Shown: piece after piece, positions 32,304 to 41,502 of the stretch
Numbering within the stretch: the first letter of the stretch is position 1
Layout: every line of letters begins with the position of its first letter
From: Phytobacter palmae
Lineage (GTDB): Bacteria > Pseudomonadota > Gammaproteobacteria > Enterobacterales > Enterobacteriaceae
Reading direction: 5' to 3'
NCBI GenBank assembly: GCA_900112785.1
Contig: FONB01000002.1
Span: 62,001 to 126,000 of the forward strand
Length of the DNA: 64,000 nucleotides
Notes under the pieces: generated by a model
Seen by the model: only the letters and a program-made list of their open reading frames with translations
The model's database searches: none
What the model was told of the DNA's origin: nothing
Position numbers and translations under genes: made by a program

Positions 32304-32945
32304 TTGTCTCAGGATACAATCCTAATCCGTAACCTTGGCCTGCAGCCCTATGACCCTGTGTCTGAGGCAATGCATGAATTCACGGAAACCCGCACCGAGA
32401 GCACGCCTGACGAAATCTGGCTGGTTGAACATAACCCGGTCTTTACACAGGGCCAGGCAGGTAAAGCTGAACATGTACTCTCCCCGGGAGATATTCCGGT
32501 CATACAAAGCGATCGTGGAGGTCAGGTCACCTATCACGGGCCTGGTCAGCAGGTCATGTACATATTAATAAACCTCAAGCGTCGTAAACTTGGTGTCCGT
32601 GAACTCGTCACCGTGATGGAGCAAACTGTCATCGATACGCTGGCGGAACTGGGAATTGAGGCTCGTGCGCGCGCCGATGCGCCAGGCGTTTATGTGCAGG
32701 ATAAAAAGATCTGTTCGCTGGGGCTGCGCATTCGTAAAGGTTGCTCATTTCATGGCCTGGCGCTGAATATTGCGATGGATCTAACCCCTTTTTTACGCAT
32801 CAATCCTTGTGGGTATGCCGGAATGGAAATGACGCAGGTTAAACATTTTGTGCCTGATGCCAATATGGACAAAATAAGACCTGTGCTTATTAGCCATCTT
32901 TTAGCACAGCTAAACAATCCGTCACACATATATACCAGTACTTAA
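32304..32945 (+). CDS. lipB: octanoyl transferase LipB
   Basis: Transfers octanoate from acyl carrier protein to lipoyl domains. It has 213 residues from a TTG start (as in E. coli), with CCCGGAGATGCTG upstream. The family motif [13 protein letters not shown], the catalytic Lys in [10 protein letters not shown] and the catalytic Cys in [10 protein letters not shown] are all present. The last 35 residues diverge from E. coli, as is usual. A hairpin follows. Confidence 0.95.
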   Translation: MSQDTILIRNLGLQPYDPVSEAMHEFTETRTESTPDEIWLVEHNPVFTQGQAGKAEHVLSPGDIPVIQSDRGGQVTYHGPGQQVMYILINLKRRKLGVRELVTVMEQTVIDTLAELGIEARARADAPGVYVQDKKICSLGLRIRKGCSFHGLALNIAMDLTPFLRINPCGYAGMEMTQVKHFVPDANMDKIRPVLISHLLAQLNNPSHIYTST

Positions 32946-32957
32946 TATATGATGTAT

Positions 32958-32984
32958 AACGGCTTGCTTTTTAAGCAAGTCGTT
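32958..32984. terminator. hairpin after lipB
   Basis: AACGGCTTGCTTT and TTAAGCAAGTCGTT form an imperfect stem 12 bases after the lipB stop, followed by ATTTATTT. The rest of the 308-base gap to ybeF is AT-rich regulatory sequence. Confidence 0.6.
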
Positions 32985-33218
32985 ATTTATTTCCCCCAGT
33001 TATACTTTACAACCGCAGTACTCTTCTCTATTTTCAAAATACCTGCCTGATCGGGTTAATTCGTAACGCGTGACACATTTGCAGCTACGTCGAATTGCGA
33101 ATAGCCGGATTAAATTTAAGCTTAATGTCCTGCATCATGCTGAAAATCATCCATAATGATGATATGTGAAGAAAAAAACAGCTTAAATTACACATCACCA
33201 TAAATAATAAATTCAACT

Positions 33219-33239
33219 ATCATTCATATTGCGAATGAT
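33219..33239. promoter_or_regulatory. inverted repeat before ybeF, possible autoregulatory operator
   Basis: ATCATTC, seven bases, GAATGAT: perfect arms ending 14 bases before the ybeF GTG. ATTC-N7-GAAT fits the T-N11-A pattern of LysR sites. A LysR regulator bound here would block its own ribosome site region. Confidence 0.45.
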
Positions 33240-33253
33240 TACGGAGTACAAGC

Positions 33254-34207
33254 GTGGATTATAATAACCAGTCGGAACAGAAAATAGCCGAGCGACCCGA
33301 AGATGATAAACCGCAAATCTTCAGAACGTTACGCAATATTGACCTCAATTTATTGACCATCTTTGAGGCAGTATATGTACACAAAGGGATTGTGAATGCC
33401 GCACGAGTGCTTAACCTGACGCCATCTGCAATTAGTCAATCCATTCAAAAACTACGAACGATATTTCCCGATCCGCTTTTTATTCGCAAAGGTCAGGGCG
33501 TGACGCCAACAGCCTATGCTTCGCATTTACATGAGTATATTAGCCAGGGTCTGGAGTCCATTCTCGGGGCACTCGATCTCACCGGTAGTTATGATAAACA
33601 GCGAACTATCACCATCGGTACTCCCCCTTCTCTGGGCGCGATTGTCATTCCCGTTATCTGGCAGGCGATCAAAGAGAGCGCACCACATCTGGTGATGCGC
33701 AACATTCCTATTCATGATGCCGAAAACCAGCTCAGTCAGTTCCAGACCGATCTCATCATTGACACCAATATCCCGTCAGCCCGCACCCTGAGCCATCATG
33801 CACTGTATACGGATCGGTTGATGCTGGTTTGTCGCGAAGGACACCCCTGCCTGCGCGCGACTATCAATGAAGATGTCCTGCAACACTACGAACACACCTT
33901 ATTGATGCTAGAGGGACAAAACCTGAGTGCGTTGCGTCAGCGTGTTCAGGATCTGTTCCCTGAACGTCAGGTCAGCTTTAGCAGTTACAATATGTTCACT
34001 ATCGCAGCACTGATTGGCAACAGTGATATGTTGGGGCTGATGCCGACCCGTCTGTTTAAGCTTTTTAGCGCGTGCTGGCCGCTGGTGGAAATTGATTTTC
34101 CGCCAGTCAGTAACGAAAGACTCGACGTTTCTTTGTATTACAATAAATTAAGCCTGCGTGACCCAGTACTGGAAAACGTGATCAACGTTATTCGCCGTGC
34201 ATTCTGA
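33254..34207 (+). CDS. ybeF: LysR-family transcriptional regulator YbeF
   Basis: A 317-residue DNA-binding regulator of unknown target. It starts at a GTG with GGAG seven bases before it. An unusually polar N-terminal extension of about 25 residues (rich in Gln, Glu and Asp) precedes the helix-turn-helix (ARVLNLTPSAISQSIQKLR). The effector-binding domain begins about residue 115 (TITIGTPPSLG). The lipB-ybeF-lipA order is conserved in E. coli, but a role in lipoate metabolism is only inferred from position. Confidence 0.93.
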   Translation: MDYNNQSEQKIAERPEDDKPQIFRTLRNIDLNLLTIFEAVYVHKGIVNAARVLNLTPSAISQSIQKLRTIFPDPLFIRKGQGVTPTAYASHLHEYISQGLESILGALDLTGSYDKQRTITIGTPPSLGAIVIPVIWQAIKESAPHLVMRNIPIHDAENQLSQFQTDLIIDTNIPSARTLSHHALYTDRLMLVCREGHPCLRATINEDVLQHYEHTLLMLEGQNLSALRQRVQDLFPERQVSFSSYNMFTIAALIGNSDMLGLMPTRLFKLFSACWPLVEIDFPPVSNERLDVSLYYNKLSLRDPVLENVINVIRRAF

Positions 34208-34216
34208 TGTCCGTAT

Positions 34217-34298
34217 CAGCCTGGCAAAACGGCTAATCTCCATTGGGCAAAGAGTACAAAACAACAACTATTTTACATTTTGCCCAGTTGCCAGGCTG
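34217..34298. other. nested inverted repeat upstream of lipA
   Basis: Outer arms CAGCCTGGCAA (34217-34227) and TTGCCAGGCTG (34288-34298) and inner arms TGGGCAAA (34244-34251) and TTTGCCCA (34279-34286) could form one long interrupted hairpin right after ybeF. There is no T tract after it. A TATACT -10-like box lies at 34320. Confidence 0.5.
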
Positions 34299-34416
34299 CT
34301 TTCTGTCCCCTATCAATGCTATACTGCACGTCATTAATTCAAAAATAGTTGATAAATACAACATTCCCTTGAATTGAAACACTTACTTCGTTATCCGCAA
34401 CTGGAACACGCACGCT

Positions 34417-35382
34417 ATGAGTAAACCCATTGTGATGGAACGCGGTGTTAAGTACCGCGATGCCGATAAAATGGCCCTTATCCCGGTTAAAAACGTGGCA
34501 ACAGAGCGCGAAGCCCTGTTAAGAAAACCGGAATGGATGAAAATCAAACTTCCGGCTGACTCGTCCCGTATTCAGGGCATCAAGGCGGCCATGCGCAAAA
34601 ATGGGTTACACTCGGTTTGCGAAGAAGCGTCCTGCCCGAACCTGGCAGAGTGTTTCAATCACGGCACGGCAACCTTCATGATTCTTGGCGCAATCTGTAC
34701 GCGCCGCTGTCCGTTCTGCGATGTGGCGCATGGTCGTCCTGTTGCACCGGACGCTAACGAACCGAAAAAACTGGCACAGACTATTTCTGATATGGCGCTG
34801 CGTTACGTCGTTATTACTTCGGTAGACCGTGACGATCTGCGTGATGGCGGCGCTCAACACTTCGCTGACTGTATCAGCGCAATTCGCGAGAAAAATCCCG
34901 CTATCAAGATTGAGACGCTGGTGCCAGACTTCCGTGGTCGTATGGACCGCGCGCTGGACATTTTGACGGCTACCCCGCCGGATGTGTTTAACCACAATCT
35001 GGAGAACGTACCGCGCATTTACCGCCAGGTTCGTCCGGGAGCAGACTATAACTGGTCACTAAAACTGCTGGAACGGTTTAAAGAAGCGCATCCTGAAATC
35101 CCCACCAAATCTGGTTTGATGGTGGGACTTGGCGAAACCAATGCTGAAATTATTGATGTCATGCGCGACCTGCGCCGTCATGGCGTTACTATGTTGACGC
35201 TTGGCCAGTATCTGCAACCAAGCCGCCACCACCTGCCTGTACAGCGTTATGTCAGCCCGGAAGAGTTTGATGAAATGAAAGCGGAAGCGCTGGCGATGGG
35301 CTTCACCCATGCCGCATGCGGTCCATTCGTGCGTTCGTCCTACCACGCCGACCTGCAAGCTAAAGGTGTTGAAGTAAAATAA
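34417..35382 (+). CDS. lipA: lipoyl synthase LipA
   Basis: A radical-SAM enzyme that inserts two sulfurs into protein-bound octanoate. It has 321 residues, as in E. coli. The auxiliary cluster motif is [12 protein letters not shown] near residue 68 and the radical-SAM motif is CTRRCPFC near residue 94. The C-terminal Ser of the auxiliary cluster is in FVRSSYHA. It ends at a shared terminator with tatE. Confidence 0.98.
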   Translation: MSKPIVMERGVKYRDADKMALIPVKNVATEREALLRKPEWMKIKLPADSSRIQGIKAAMRKNGLHSVCEEASCPNLAECFNHGTATFMILGAICTRRCPFCDVAHGRPVAPDANEPKKLAQTISDMALRYVVITSVDRDDLRDGGAQHFADCISAIREKNPAIKIETLVPDFRGRMDRALDILTATPPDVFNHNLENVPRIYRQVRPGADYNWSLKLLERFKEAHPEIPTKSGLMVGLGETNAEIIDVMRDLRRHGVTMLTLGQYLQPSRHHLPVQRYVSPEEFDEMKAEALAMGFTHAACGPFVRSSYHADLQAKGVEVK

Positions 35383-35410
35383 TGCAGTAATATCTGATTA
35401 CACTTGCAAT

Positions 35411-35439
35411 AAAAAAACCGGCGTAGTGCCGGTTTTTTT
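35411..35439. terminator. bidirectional terminator between lipA and tatE
   Basis: AAAAAAACCGGC-GTAGT-GCCGGTTTTTTT has strong A and T tracts on both sides, placed between convergent genes. Confidence 0.9.
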
Positions 35440-35456
35440 ATGCTGCACGAACAGGC

Positions 35457-35660
35457 TTACTCTTTATGAGAAAGCTTTTCGGCCGGAACGTCGTCTTGCG
35501 CAGTTTTCTTCGCCGTGGTGTCATCGTCGTTCATGGCTTTTTTAAAGCCCTTGATCGCTGTACCCAGATCACCACCCAGCGTACGAAGTTTTTTGGTACC
35601 AAACAGCAGAACGACCAGTGCGGCCACGACCAGCAATTTGGTAATACTAATCTCACCCAT
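35457..35660 (-). CDS. tatE: twin-arginine translocase subunit TatE
   Basis: A 67-residue TatA paralogue. One N-terminal membrane helix ([13 protein letters not shown]) is followed by an amphipathic helix with the family motif [14 protein letters not shown], then a charged tail. The length and sequence match E. coli TatE. The full tatABC locus is elsewhere. Confidence 0.96.
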   Translation of the reverse strand: MGEISITKLLVVAALVVLLFGTKKLRTLGGDLGTAIKGFKKAMNDDDTTAKKTAQDDVPAEKLSHKE

Positions 35661-35787
35661 AGATACCTTCTTTCATAAAACGGACTGCGTAAAGCACCAT
35701 TATAACCTGATGTCATTAACGGTCATTCGACGCGCGCACACAATAGCAATCTGTAACGAGATGAATCAAGCATTGTTTAAAAAAACA

Positions 35788-36576
35788 TCACATCAGTTGC
35801 GGTGGAGCGAAACGGCGATTTCGCAGTACCGGTAATTTCTCCCGCGTCTGCGATAAACGCTGCTGCGTAACCTCCGCTATGATGAGTTGCGGGGCTTCCC
35901 CCGCCGCAGCAACAACCACACCCTGAGGGTCGACCACCTGACTCTGGCCAATATTTTTATTGCCACATTCACCTGATGCCACGATATAACAGGTCGTATC
36001 CAGCGCTCGCGCCGCCAGTAACGTCGCCCAGTGCTTCTCTTTGAGCGGACCCCGTACCCACGCAGCGGGAAGTGCCAGGATGTCTGCCCCTTTTAGCGCC
36101 AATGATAACGCCAGCTCAGGGAAGCGCAGATCATAGCAGGTCATTAACCCGACCTTCATCCCGTCTACGTCAATTAACGGTGCGATTTCATGCCCCGCAT
36201 CCACACGAGCGGACTCTTGCATGTTAAACGCGTCGTAGAGATGGAGTTTGGCGTAATGGGCAATAATATGCCCTTCGCGCAACGCCACCAGCGTATTTAC
36301 CGCCCTTCCGGACGAGGATGGCACATGAATGGTCAGAATGGTGGTCAGCATGTTTTTGCGGCTCTCCTCCAGTAACAGGCTTAAAAAGCCGCCATCAAGC
36401 ATCTGAGCCGATTTCACAGACATATGAGGGTCGTTGTCATCTCGCGCCAGTAACGCCTCTGGAAGTACCAACAGCGACGCCTGCTGGCGTGCCGCTTGTG
36501 CCATCAGTTTGACACACGTATGGGCATTCATTTGCCAGTCCGGGGTAACAACAAACTGCCCTGCTGCAACGATCAT
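35788..36576 (-). CDS. ybeM: nitrilase-family amidase YbeM (deaminated glutathione amidase)
   Basis: A carbon-nitrogen hydrolase, 262 residues and complete. The catalytic Glu is in LVLPEALL (about residue 40), the Lys in [10 protein letters not shown] and the Cys in [11 protein letters not shown]. Mammalian and bacterial Nit1/YbeM enzymes hydrolyse deaminated glutathione, a repair role. In E. coli K-12 the gene is shortened, as I recall, whereas here it appears intact. GCAGGAGAAAACG precedes the start. It is divergent from crcB with 88 bases between. Confidence 0.93.
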   Translation of the reverse strand: MIVAAGQFVVTPDWQMNAHTCVKLMAQAARQQASLLVLPEALLARDDNDPHMSVKSAQMLDGGFLSLLLEESRKNMLTTILTIHVPSSSGRAVNTLVALREGHIIAHYAKLHLYDAFNMQESARVDAGHEIAPLIDVDGMKVGLMTCYDLRFPELALSLALKGADILALPAAWVRGPLKEKHWATLLAARALDTTCYIVASGECGNKNIGQSQVVDPQGVVVAAAGEAPQLIIAEVTQQRLSQTREKLPVLRNRRFAPPQLM

Positions 36577-36664
36577 CGTTTTCTCCTGCTTCTGTCGCCA
36601 TAGCCAGTCTTCCGCTTCGGCGTTACACTCATCACTCTAACAAATCAAATAGCAGGATTTCCCC

Positions 36665-37048
36665 GTGTTACAACTTCTTTTAGCTGTATTTATTGGTGGC
36701 GGGACCGGTAGCGTGGCACGCTGGGCGCTCAGCATGAAATTTAACCCTGCCCATCATGCTATTCCGCTGGGGACACTCACAGCGAATTTAGCCGGTGCGT
36801 TTATCATTGGCATGGGACTGGCCTGGTTTAACCGTATGACCCATATTGATCCAATGTGGAAAGTGTTACTGACCACAGGCTTTTGCGGTGGTCTGACAAC
36901 GTTTTCAACGTTTTCGGCGGAAGTGGTTTTTTTATTGCAGGAAGGTCGTTTTAGCTGGGCTTTGCTTAACGTGGCGGTTAACCTGCTCGGATCATTTGCG
37001 ATGACGGCGCTCGCCTTCTGGTTGTTTTCCAGCGTTAATGCAAATTAA
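36665..37048 (+). CDS. crcB: fluoride channel CrcB (Fluc)
   Basis: A 127-residue inner-membrane dual-topology fluoride exporter. It starts at GTG, as in E. coli. Four hydrophobic segments are visible with the conserved [10 protein letters not shown] near the N-terminus and [15 protein letters not shown] near residue 74. No fluoride riboswitch signature was recognised in the 88-base gap upstream. Confidence 0.95.
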   Translation: MLQLLLAVFIGGGTGSVARWALSMKFNPAHHAIPLGTLTANLAGAFIIGMGLAWFNRMTHIDPMWKVLLTTGFCGGLTTFSTFSAEVVFLLQEGRFSWALLNVAVNLLGSFAMTALAFWLFSSVNAN

Positions 37049-37052
37049 GGAC

Positions 37053-37082
37053 AAAAAAAACCCGCCTTAGAGGCGGGTTTTG
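37053..37082. terminator. bidirectional terminator between crcB and cspE
   Basis: AAAAAAAACCCGCCT-TAG-AGGCGGGTTTT lies between convergent genes with A and T tracts on both sides. Confidence 0.88.
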
Positions 37083-37103
37083 AAATTCTGTCTTATTGCT
37101 AAC

Positions 37104-37313
37104 TTAGATAGCCATTACGTTAGCAGCAGAAGGACCTTTGGCACCGTTAGTGATTTCGAACTCTACACGCTGACCTTCAGCCAGAGTTTTGAAACCATTG
37201 CTCTGGATTGCAGAGAAGTGTACGAACACGTCTTTGCTGCCATCTTCCGGAGTAATGAAACCGAATCCTTTGGATTCATTAAACCACTTAACGTTACCTT
37301 TAATCTTAGACAT
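37104..37313 (-). CDS. cspE: cold-shock-like protein CspE
   Basis: A constitutive RNA chaperone and transcription antiterminator of 69 residues. The ATG at 37313 gives the E. coli start ([11 protein letters not shown]); a TTG one codon upstream is less likely. RNP1 is KGFGFI and RNP2 is VFVHF. The leader is about 45 bases. Confidence 0.97.
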   Translation of the reverse strand: MSKIKGNVKWFNESKGFGFITPEDGSKDVFVHFSAIQSNGFKTLAEGQRVEFEITNGAKGPSAANVMAI

Positions 37314-37361
37314 CAATATTACCTTTACATGAAAAACGACACAAATGCTGTGTCGGGTTAC

Positions 37362-37390
37362 AGTACAACAATTGTGAAGACTTTTGTCCA
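37362..37390 (-). promoter_or_regulatory. sigma-70 promoter for cspE
   Basis: On the minus strand TGGACA (-35) and TGTACT (-10) are 17 bases apart, about 50 bases before the cspE start. Confidence 0.45.
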
Positions 37391-38286
37391 GTCGTTATTC
37401 ATCAAAAAGTGATAAATGTCGCTAAGTTTTTTCAAAGCTGCTGTTTATTTGGGATCCGCATCAATGGTCAAGAAGTAACCACCTCAAAAATGCTACCTCC
37501 CGAAAACGAGACGCCGCATTTTACCCGAAGATTAGCGACAAAGGGGAAGCAATTCGTATACCGCCGGGATAATAAACATCGATAATAACGGCATGGCGCC
37601 CGCCGCCGATCATGAGCACCGCTTCAAAGCTCTGCGCGCTTTTCTGAATACGCTTTCCACTTGCGGGACAGTCTTTATCAGTCTTCCATCTGCTGTTAAA
37701 GCCTCGCACCTTCGTGGGGAGAAATTCCCGGCAGCGTCGACGGCATTGAGGTCAGACTTTTCATTTGACGCAGGCATAAGTTCCCTGCCCAGGCGGCTGA
37801 GCGGTCAAAACGTGGCAAGCAGTAACTCAGCACCCGGTCCGGCAATAACGCATGGAGGCGAATAAGAAAACAATTGATCCGAACGCGACCAGCAACATCG
37901 CAAGGTTCTGCCTCATTACATATTAACGACTTACCCAGCCTGTGCGCCTGATTGCCAGTCGCTAAAAATGGGGACCGGGAGTGTTCTTACTCTTTTTAAA
38001 GCTTTTTTGATTACTGTACGTGGCTTATGCATGAGCAACTAAAGCCATTAAATTTATTAACTTTTTATCATCTTTTAAGATCTTCCCTGGCCCATGATTT
38101 TCTGCGAAGTTGCGCAACTGCATTTTTGTGATTTTGCGGAAAATAAGCAAAAATGCGCGATAATATACGCAAAACGATCCTTCCTTGATTTTAATCATCT
38201 ACTCATTAACGGTTATTCGGCACATTGCGTTTCTTCCTTTTCCGGTAGTCATTTTTCCTGTTCTTTACGCTGGGATCCAGAACATT
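37391..38286. other. 896-base stretch without a supported gene, where E. coli has pagP
   Basis: Between cspE and dcuC I find only short frames on both strands (up to 90 codons), none recognised and none with a convincing ribosome site. No PagP-like sequence is visible, although pagP occupies this place in E. coli K-12. The dcuC-proximal part (about 38,030-38,286) is AT-rich and regulatory in character. The middle (37,550-37,900) has the base composition of former coding sequence. Confidence 0.6.
38185..38198. promoter_or_regulatory. FNR-type site upstream of dcuC
   Basis: TTGATTTTAATCAT matches the FNR consensus TTGAT-N4-ATCAA in nine of ten positions and is about 90 bases before the dcuC start. 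DcuC is an anaerobic carrier whose E. coli gene needs FNR. Confidence 0.6.
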
Positions 38287-39660
38287 ATGTTAACGTTTAT
38301 TGAACTTCTGATTGGCGTCGTGGTAATCGTGGGTGTCGCACGCTATATCATCAAAGGTTACTCTGCCACTGGCGTGCTGTTCGTCGGCGGGCTGACGTTG
38401 TTAATCGTCAGTGCGCTGATGGGGCATAAAGTCCTGCCGGGCAGCGCTACCAGCACGGGTTACACCGCAACAGACATCGTTGAATACATCAAAATCTTGC
38501 TGATGAGCCGGGGCGGCGACCTGGGCATGATGATCATGATGCTGTGTGGGTTTGCCGCCTATATGACCCATATCGGTGCCAACGATATGGTCGTTAAGCT
38601 CGCTTCCCGTCCGCTGCGTTTTATTAACTCGCCTTATTTATTAATGATTGCCGCCTATTTTGTCGCTTGCCTGATGTCCCTGGCGGTCTCCTCAGCTACC
38701 GGGCTTGGCGTGTTATTAATGGCAACGCTCTTCCCCGTGATGGTGAACGTGGGAATAAGCCGTGGGGCCGCCGCTGCTATTTGCGCCTCTCCGGCCGCTA
38801 TTATTTTATCTCCTACCTCCGGGGATGTGGTTTTAGCCGCGAAAGCCGCAGAAATGCCGCTCATCGACTTCGCGTTCAAAACGACGCTGCCGATCTCCAT
38901 CGCTGCCATTATTTTTATGGCCATCGCCCACTATTTCTGGCAGCGCTATCTGGATAAAAAAGAGAACATCACTGCAGAGATGCTGGATGTAAAAGACATT
39001 ACCACCACTGCGCCGTCGTTCTACGCCATTCTGCCGTTTACGCCGATCATCGGCGTGCTGATTTTCGACGGGAAATGGGGACCTGAGCTGCATATCATCA
39101 CTATCCTGGTGATCTGCATGCTGCTCGCCGCAGTACTGGAGTTTTTTCGCGGTTTCAATACGCAGAATGTCTTTTCCGGCCTGGAAGTAGCCTATCGCGG
39201 CATGGCAGATGCGTTTGCTGGCGTAGTAATGCTGTTAGTTGCAGCCGGCGTCTTTGCTCAGGGGCTCAGCACGATAGGCTTTATCCAGAGTCTGATCTCT
39301 ATTGCCACCTCGTTTGGTTCCGCAAGTATCATTCTGATGCTGGTGCTGGTCATTCTCACCATGCTGGCGGCGATGACGACGGGATCCGGTAATGCGCCGT
39401 TCTATGCATTTGTGGAAATGATCCCCAAGCTGGCGCACGAATCAGGCATCAACCCGGCTTATCTCTCTATACCGATGTTGCAGGCTTCTAACCTTGGACG
39501 CACCATTTCACCAGTGTCCGGCGTGGTGGTGGCCGTTGCAGGTATGGCCAATATTTCTCCGTTTGAAGTGGTAAAACGGACATCCGTGCCGGTCATAGTG
39601 GGTTTGATTGTAGTGATCGTGGCGACAGAGATCCTGGTTCCAGGCGCTGCCGTGCATTAA
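38287..39660 (+). CDS. dcuC: anaerobic C4-dicarboxylate transporter DcuC
   Basis: An inner-membrane succinate exporter and C4-dicarboxylate exchanger used in fermentation. It has 457 residues from the ATG at 38287 (MLTFIELLIGVVVIVGVARY), matching the E. coli start; the frame is open for 34 codons upstream. About twelve hydrophobic segments are seen, with AAAAICASPAAIILSPTSGD and TMLAAMTTGSGNAPFYAF conserved. The C-terminus is a few residues shorter than E. coli. In E. coli the citrate-fermentation genes come next; here rna does. Confidence 0.95.
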   Translation: MLTFIELLIGVVVIVGVARYIIKGYSATGVLFVGGLTLLIVSALMGHKVLPGSATSTGYTATDIVEYIKILLMSRGGDLGMMIMMLCGFAAYMTHIGANDMVVKLASRPLRFINSPYLLMIAAYFVACLMSLAVSSATGLGVLLMATLFPVMVNVGISRGAAAAICASPAAIILSPTSGDVVLAAKAAEMPLIDFAFKTTLPISIAAIIFMAIAHYFWQRYLDKKENITAEMLDVKDITTTAPSFYAILPFTPIIGVLIFDGKWGPELHIITILVICMLLAAVLEFFRGFNTQNVFSGLEVAYRGMADAFAGVVMLLVAAGVFAQGLSTIGFIQSLISIATSFGSASIILMLVLVILTMLAAMTTGSGNAPFYAFVEMIPKLAHESGINPAYLSIPMLQASNLGRTISPVSGVVVAVAGMANISPFEVVKRTSVPVIVGLIVVIVATEILVPGAAVH

Positions 39661-39680
39661 CGGTCTGTTCAGCCATAACG

Positions 39681-39710
39681 CAAAAAGCGCCCGTCCGGCG
39701 CTTTTTGTGC
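39681..39710 (+). terminator. Rho-independent terminator after dcuC
   Basis: CAAAAAGCGCC-CGTCC-GGCGCTTTTTG, 20 bases after the stop. Confidence 0.85.
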
Positions 39711-39757
39711 TTTAATAACTTACGGAAATTATCTAAACACATTCATTAGGATTAGAA

Positions 39758-40567
39758 ATGTTCAGAAAGGGACTCGTCGCCAGTCTGGGTGTCGCTATGG
39801 CGATGCTGTCGCTCACCCCCGTTCACGCTGCCCCGCTCGAGCCCAAACAGTACGGTGATTTTGACCGCTATGTGCTTGCACTTTCGTGGCAAACCGGTTT
39901 TTGCCAAAGCCAGCATGACCGCGGTGGGCGCGATCCGCAGGAGTGCCGACTGCAAAAAGAATTGCCGCAAAAAGTCGACTTTTTGACCGTTCACGGCCTG
40001 TGGCCCGGCCTGCCGAAATCTATTGCGGCACGCGGCGTGGATGAGAAGCGCTGGATGCGATATGGCTGCGCCACGCGCCCTGTCCCCAATATGCCTGAGG
40101 CGAAAGTCAGCCAAAAATGTTCTGCCGCTGAAACCGGGATGTCCCTGGAAGTGGCGAATAAGCTCAACTCAGTTATGCCAGGCGCTGGCGGCTCATCTTG
40201 CCTTGAGCGTTACGAATACGCCAAACACGGCGTTTGCTTCGGTTTCGATCCGGACGCCTTATTTGCAACGATGGTGCGTCTGAACCAGGAAGTGAAACGC
40301 AGTGCGCCGGGGCTTTTTCTGGCAAGCAACTATGGTAAACACGTAAGCCGTAGTGATTTTGACGCCGCCGTTGCTAAGGCCTGGGGAGTTAACAGTGTTA
40401 AGGCTGTAAAACTGAACTGTAACGGTAACCCGGCGTATCTTACCGAAATGCAAATTGCCATTGACGCGCGGGCAATCAACGAGCCGCTTTCCGCGAAATC
40501 GCTGCTGGCGCAACCTCATCCGGGAAACTGCGGGAATGACTTTATTATCGACAGCGTCGGTTATTAA
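39758..40567 (+). CDS. rna: ribonuclease I (T2 family)
   Basis: A periplasmic broad-specificity endoribonuclease, 269 residues. The signal peptide runs to about residue 24 (LTPVHA, then APLEPKQYG). The two catalytic histidine blocks of T2 enzymes are FLTVHGLWPGLP and RYEYAKHGVCFG. Paired cysteines (FCQSQ, ECRLQ, CATRP, KCSAA, SCLER, NCGND) fit disulfide-stabilised secretion. Confidence 0.96.
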   Translation: MFRKGLVASLGVAMAMLSLTPVHAAPLEPKQYGDFDRYVLALSWQTGFCQSQHDRGGRDPQECRLQKELPQKVDFLTVHGLWPGLPKSIAARGVDEKRWMRYGCATRPVPNMPEAKVSQKCSAAETGMSLEVANKLNSVMPGAGGSSCLERYEYAKHGVCFGFDPDALFATMVRLNQEVKRSAPGLFLASNYGKHVSRSDFDAAVAKAWGVNSVKAVKLNCNGNPAYLTEMQIAIDARAINEPLSAKSLLAQPHPGNCGNDFIIDSVGY

Positions 40568-40659
40568 TACCGTCCTTTTCGGGTTAAGGATATAAACCCG
40601 GCAAATGTGAGCTAAGTCACTTCAAAGTTGTGTGCAGTCTCAGTATTATCCGAAGAGTT

Positions 40660-40692
40660 AAACCCTCGCTGCCAGACGGCGAGGGTTTTTCT
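40660..40692 (+). terminator. Rho-independent terminator between rna and rnk
   Basis: AAACCCTCGC and GCGAGGGTTT with a TGCCAGACG loop, then TTTC. It is about 95 bases past the rna stop. Confidence 0.8.
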
Positions 40693-40737
40693 TTGGATTA
40701 ATCTGGCGGGATTTCGCCTCATGACATGGAGTAATAG

Positions 40738-41148
40738 ATGTCCAGACCTGCAATTATCATCAATGAACTTGACGCTGAGCGCATTGACCGTCTGCTGGAG
40801 CAACCCGCTCATGCCAGTCTGCCGGTCGCGAAAGTGCTGAATGACGAACTGGATCGCGCGCAGATGTGTGCGCCCGAAGCGATGCCAGCCAACGTGGTAA
40901 CCATGAACAGCACGGTAAAATTCCGTGAGTTGAAAAGTGGCGAGATCCGCACACGAACCCTCGTCTACCCGGCGCAAATGACCGATAGCGCGACGCAACT
41001 GTCCGTTATGGCCCCGGTCGGTGCTGCATTACTGGGCTTAAGGGTCGGCGACAGTATCCACTGGGAACTGCCGGGTGGTGCGACAACCGATCTCGAAGTG
41101 CTGGAGTTAATCTACCAGCCGGAAGCCGCTGGCGAATATCTGCGCTAA
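40738..41148 (+). CDS. rnk: nucleoside diphosphate kinase regulator Rnk
   Basis: A 136-residue GreA/GreB-like protein that binds RNA polymerase. An N-terminal short coiled coil ([15 protein letters not shown] onward) is followed by a GreA C-terminal domain ([28 protein letters not shown]). The length and sequence match E. coli. Its effect on nucleoside diphosphate kinase and alginate is known from Pseudomonas and E. coli complementation. Confidence 0.95.
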   Translation: MSRPAIIINELDAERIDRLLEQPAHASLPVAKVLNDELDRAQMCAPEAMPANVVTMNSTVKFRELKSGEIRTRTLVYPAQMTDSATQLSVMAPVGAALLGLRVGDSIHWELPGGATTDLEVLELIYQPEAAGEYLR

Positions 41149-41282
41149 GCACGCCATACGCTGTTAAGAGGATGCATACCACATCCTCTTTTCCTTTCCT
41201 GCATCACCTCACCCGAATGTCGCATATCTTTGCCCCCTCCAGGCTTTTATTGTGGTAAGAGTTTTTTGCCCTGGGTTCGCAT

Positions 41283-41372
41283 ATGAGCGAAACATGGATC
41301 CTTACTCTTATCTATTTGATCGTGGCGGTGATTATTGTCGCAGCCGTGCTTTATCTCGAACGGCGCTGGTAA
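41283..41372 (+). CDS. candidate 29-residue single-pass membrane peptide
   Basis: An ATG frame between rnk and uspG encodes 29 residues: a short polar start (MSETW), about 19 hydrophobic residues (from ILTLIYLIVAV to AAVLY) and a charged end (LERRW). This is the usual shape of bacterial small membrane proteins. No strong ribosome site is visible; CTGGG lies about ten bases upstream. The hairpin GGGGAG / CTCCCC follows at about 41,383-41,402. I do not recognise the sequence as a named family. Confidence 0.5.
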   Translation: MSETWILTLIYLIVAVIIVAAVLYLERRW

Positions 41373-41502
41373 CAGCCGGTCCGGGGAGTCTTCTGTCTCC
41401 CCTAAAACACCAGGGCAACTAAATAATTGCCAGTGATGTAGCAGAATCACGCAGTCATTCCTGCTGAAATACCAGAGACATAATCTACAGGGAGACACGT
41501 TT

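Noticed and set aside
37521-37865. Overlapping short frames on both strands in the cspE-dcuC gap
   Set aside because: No ribosome site, no recognisable family and no support for either strand. Kept only as a note on the gap.
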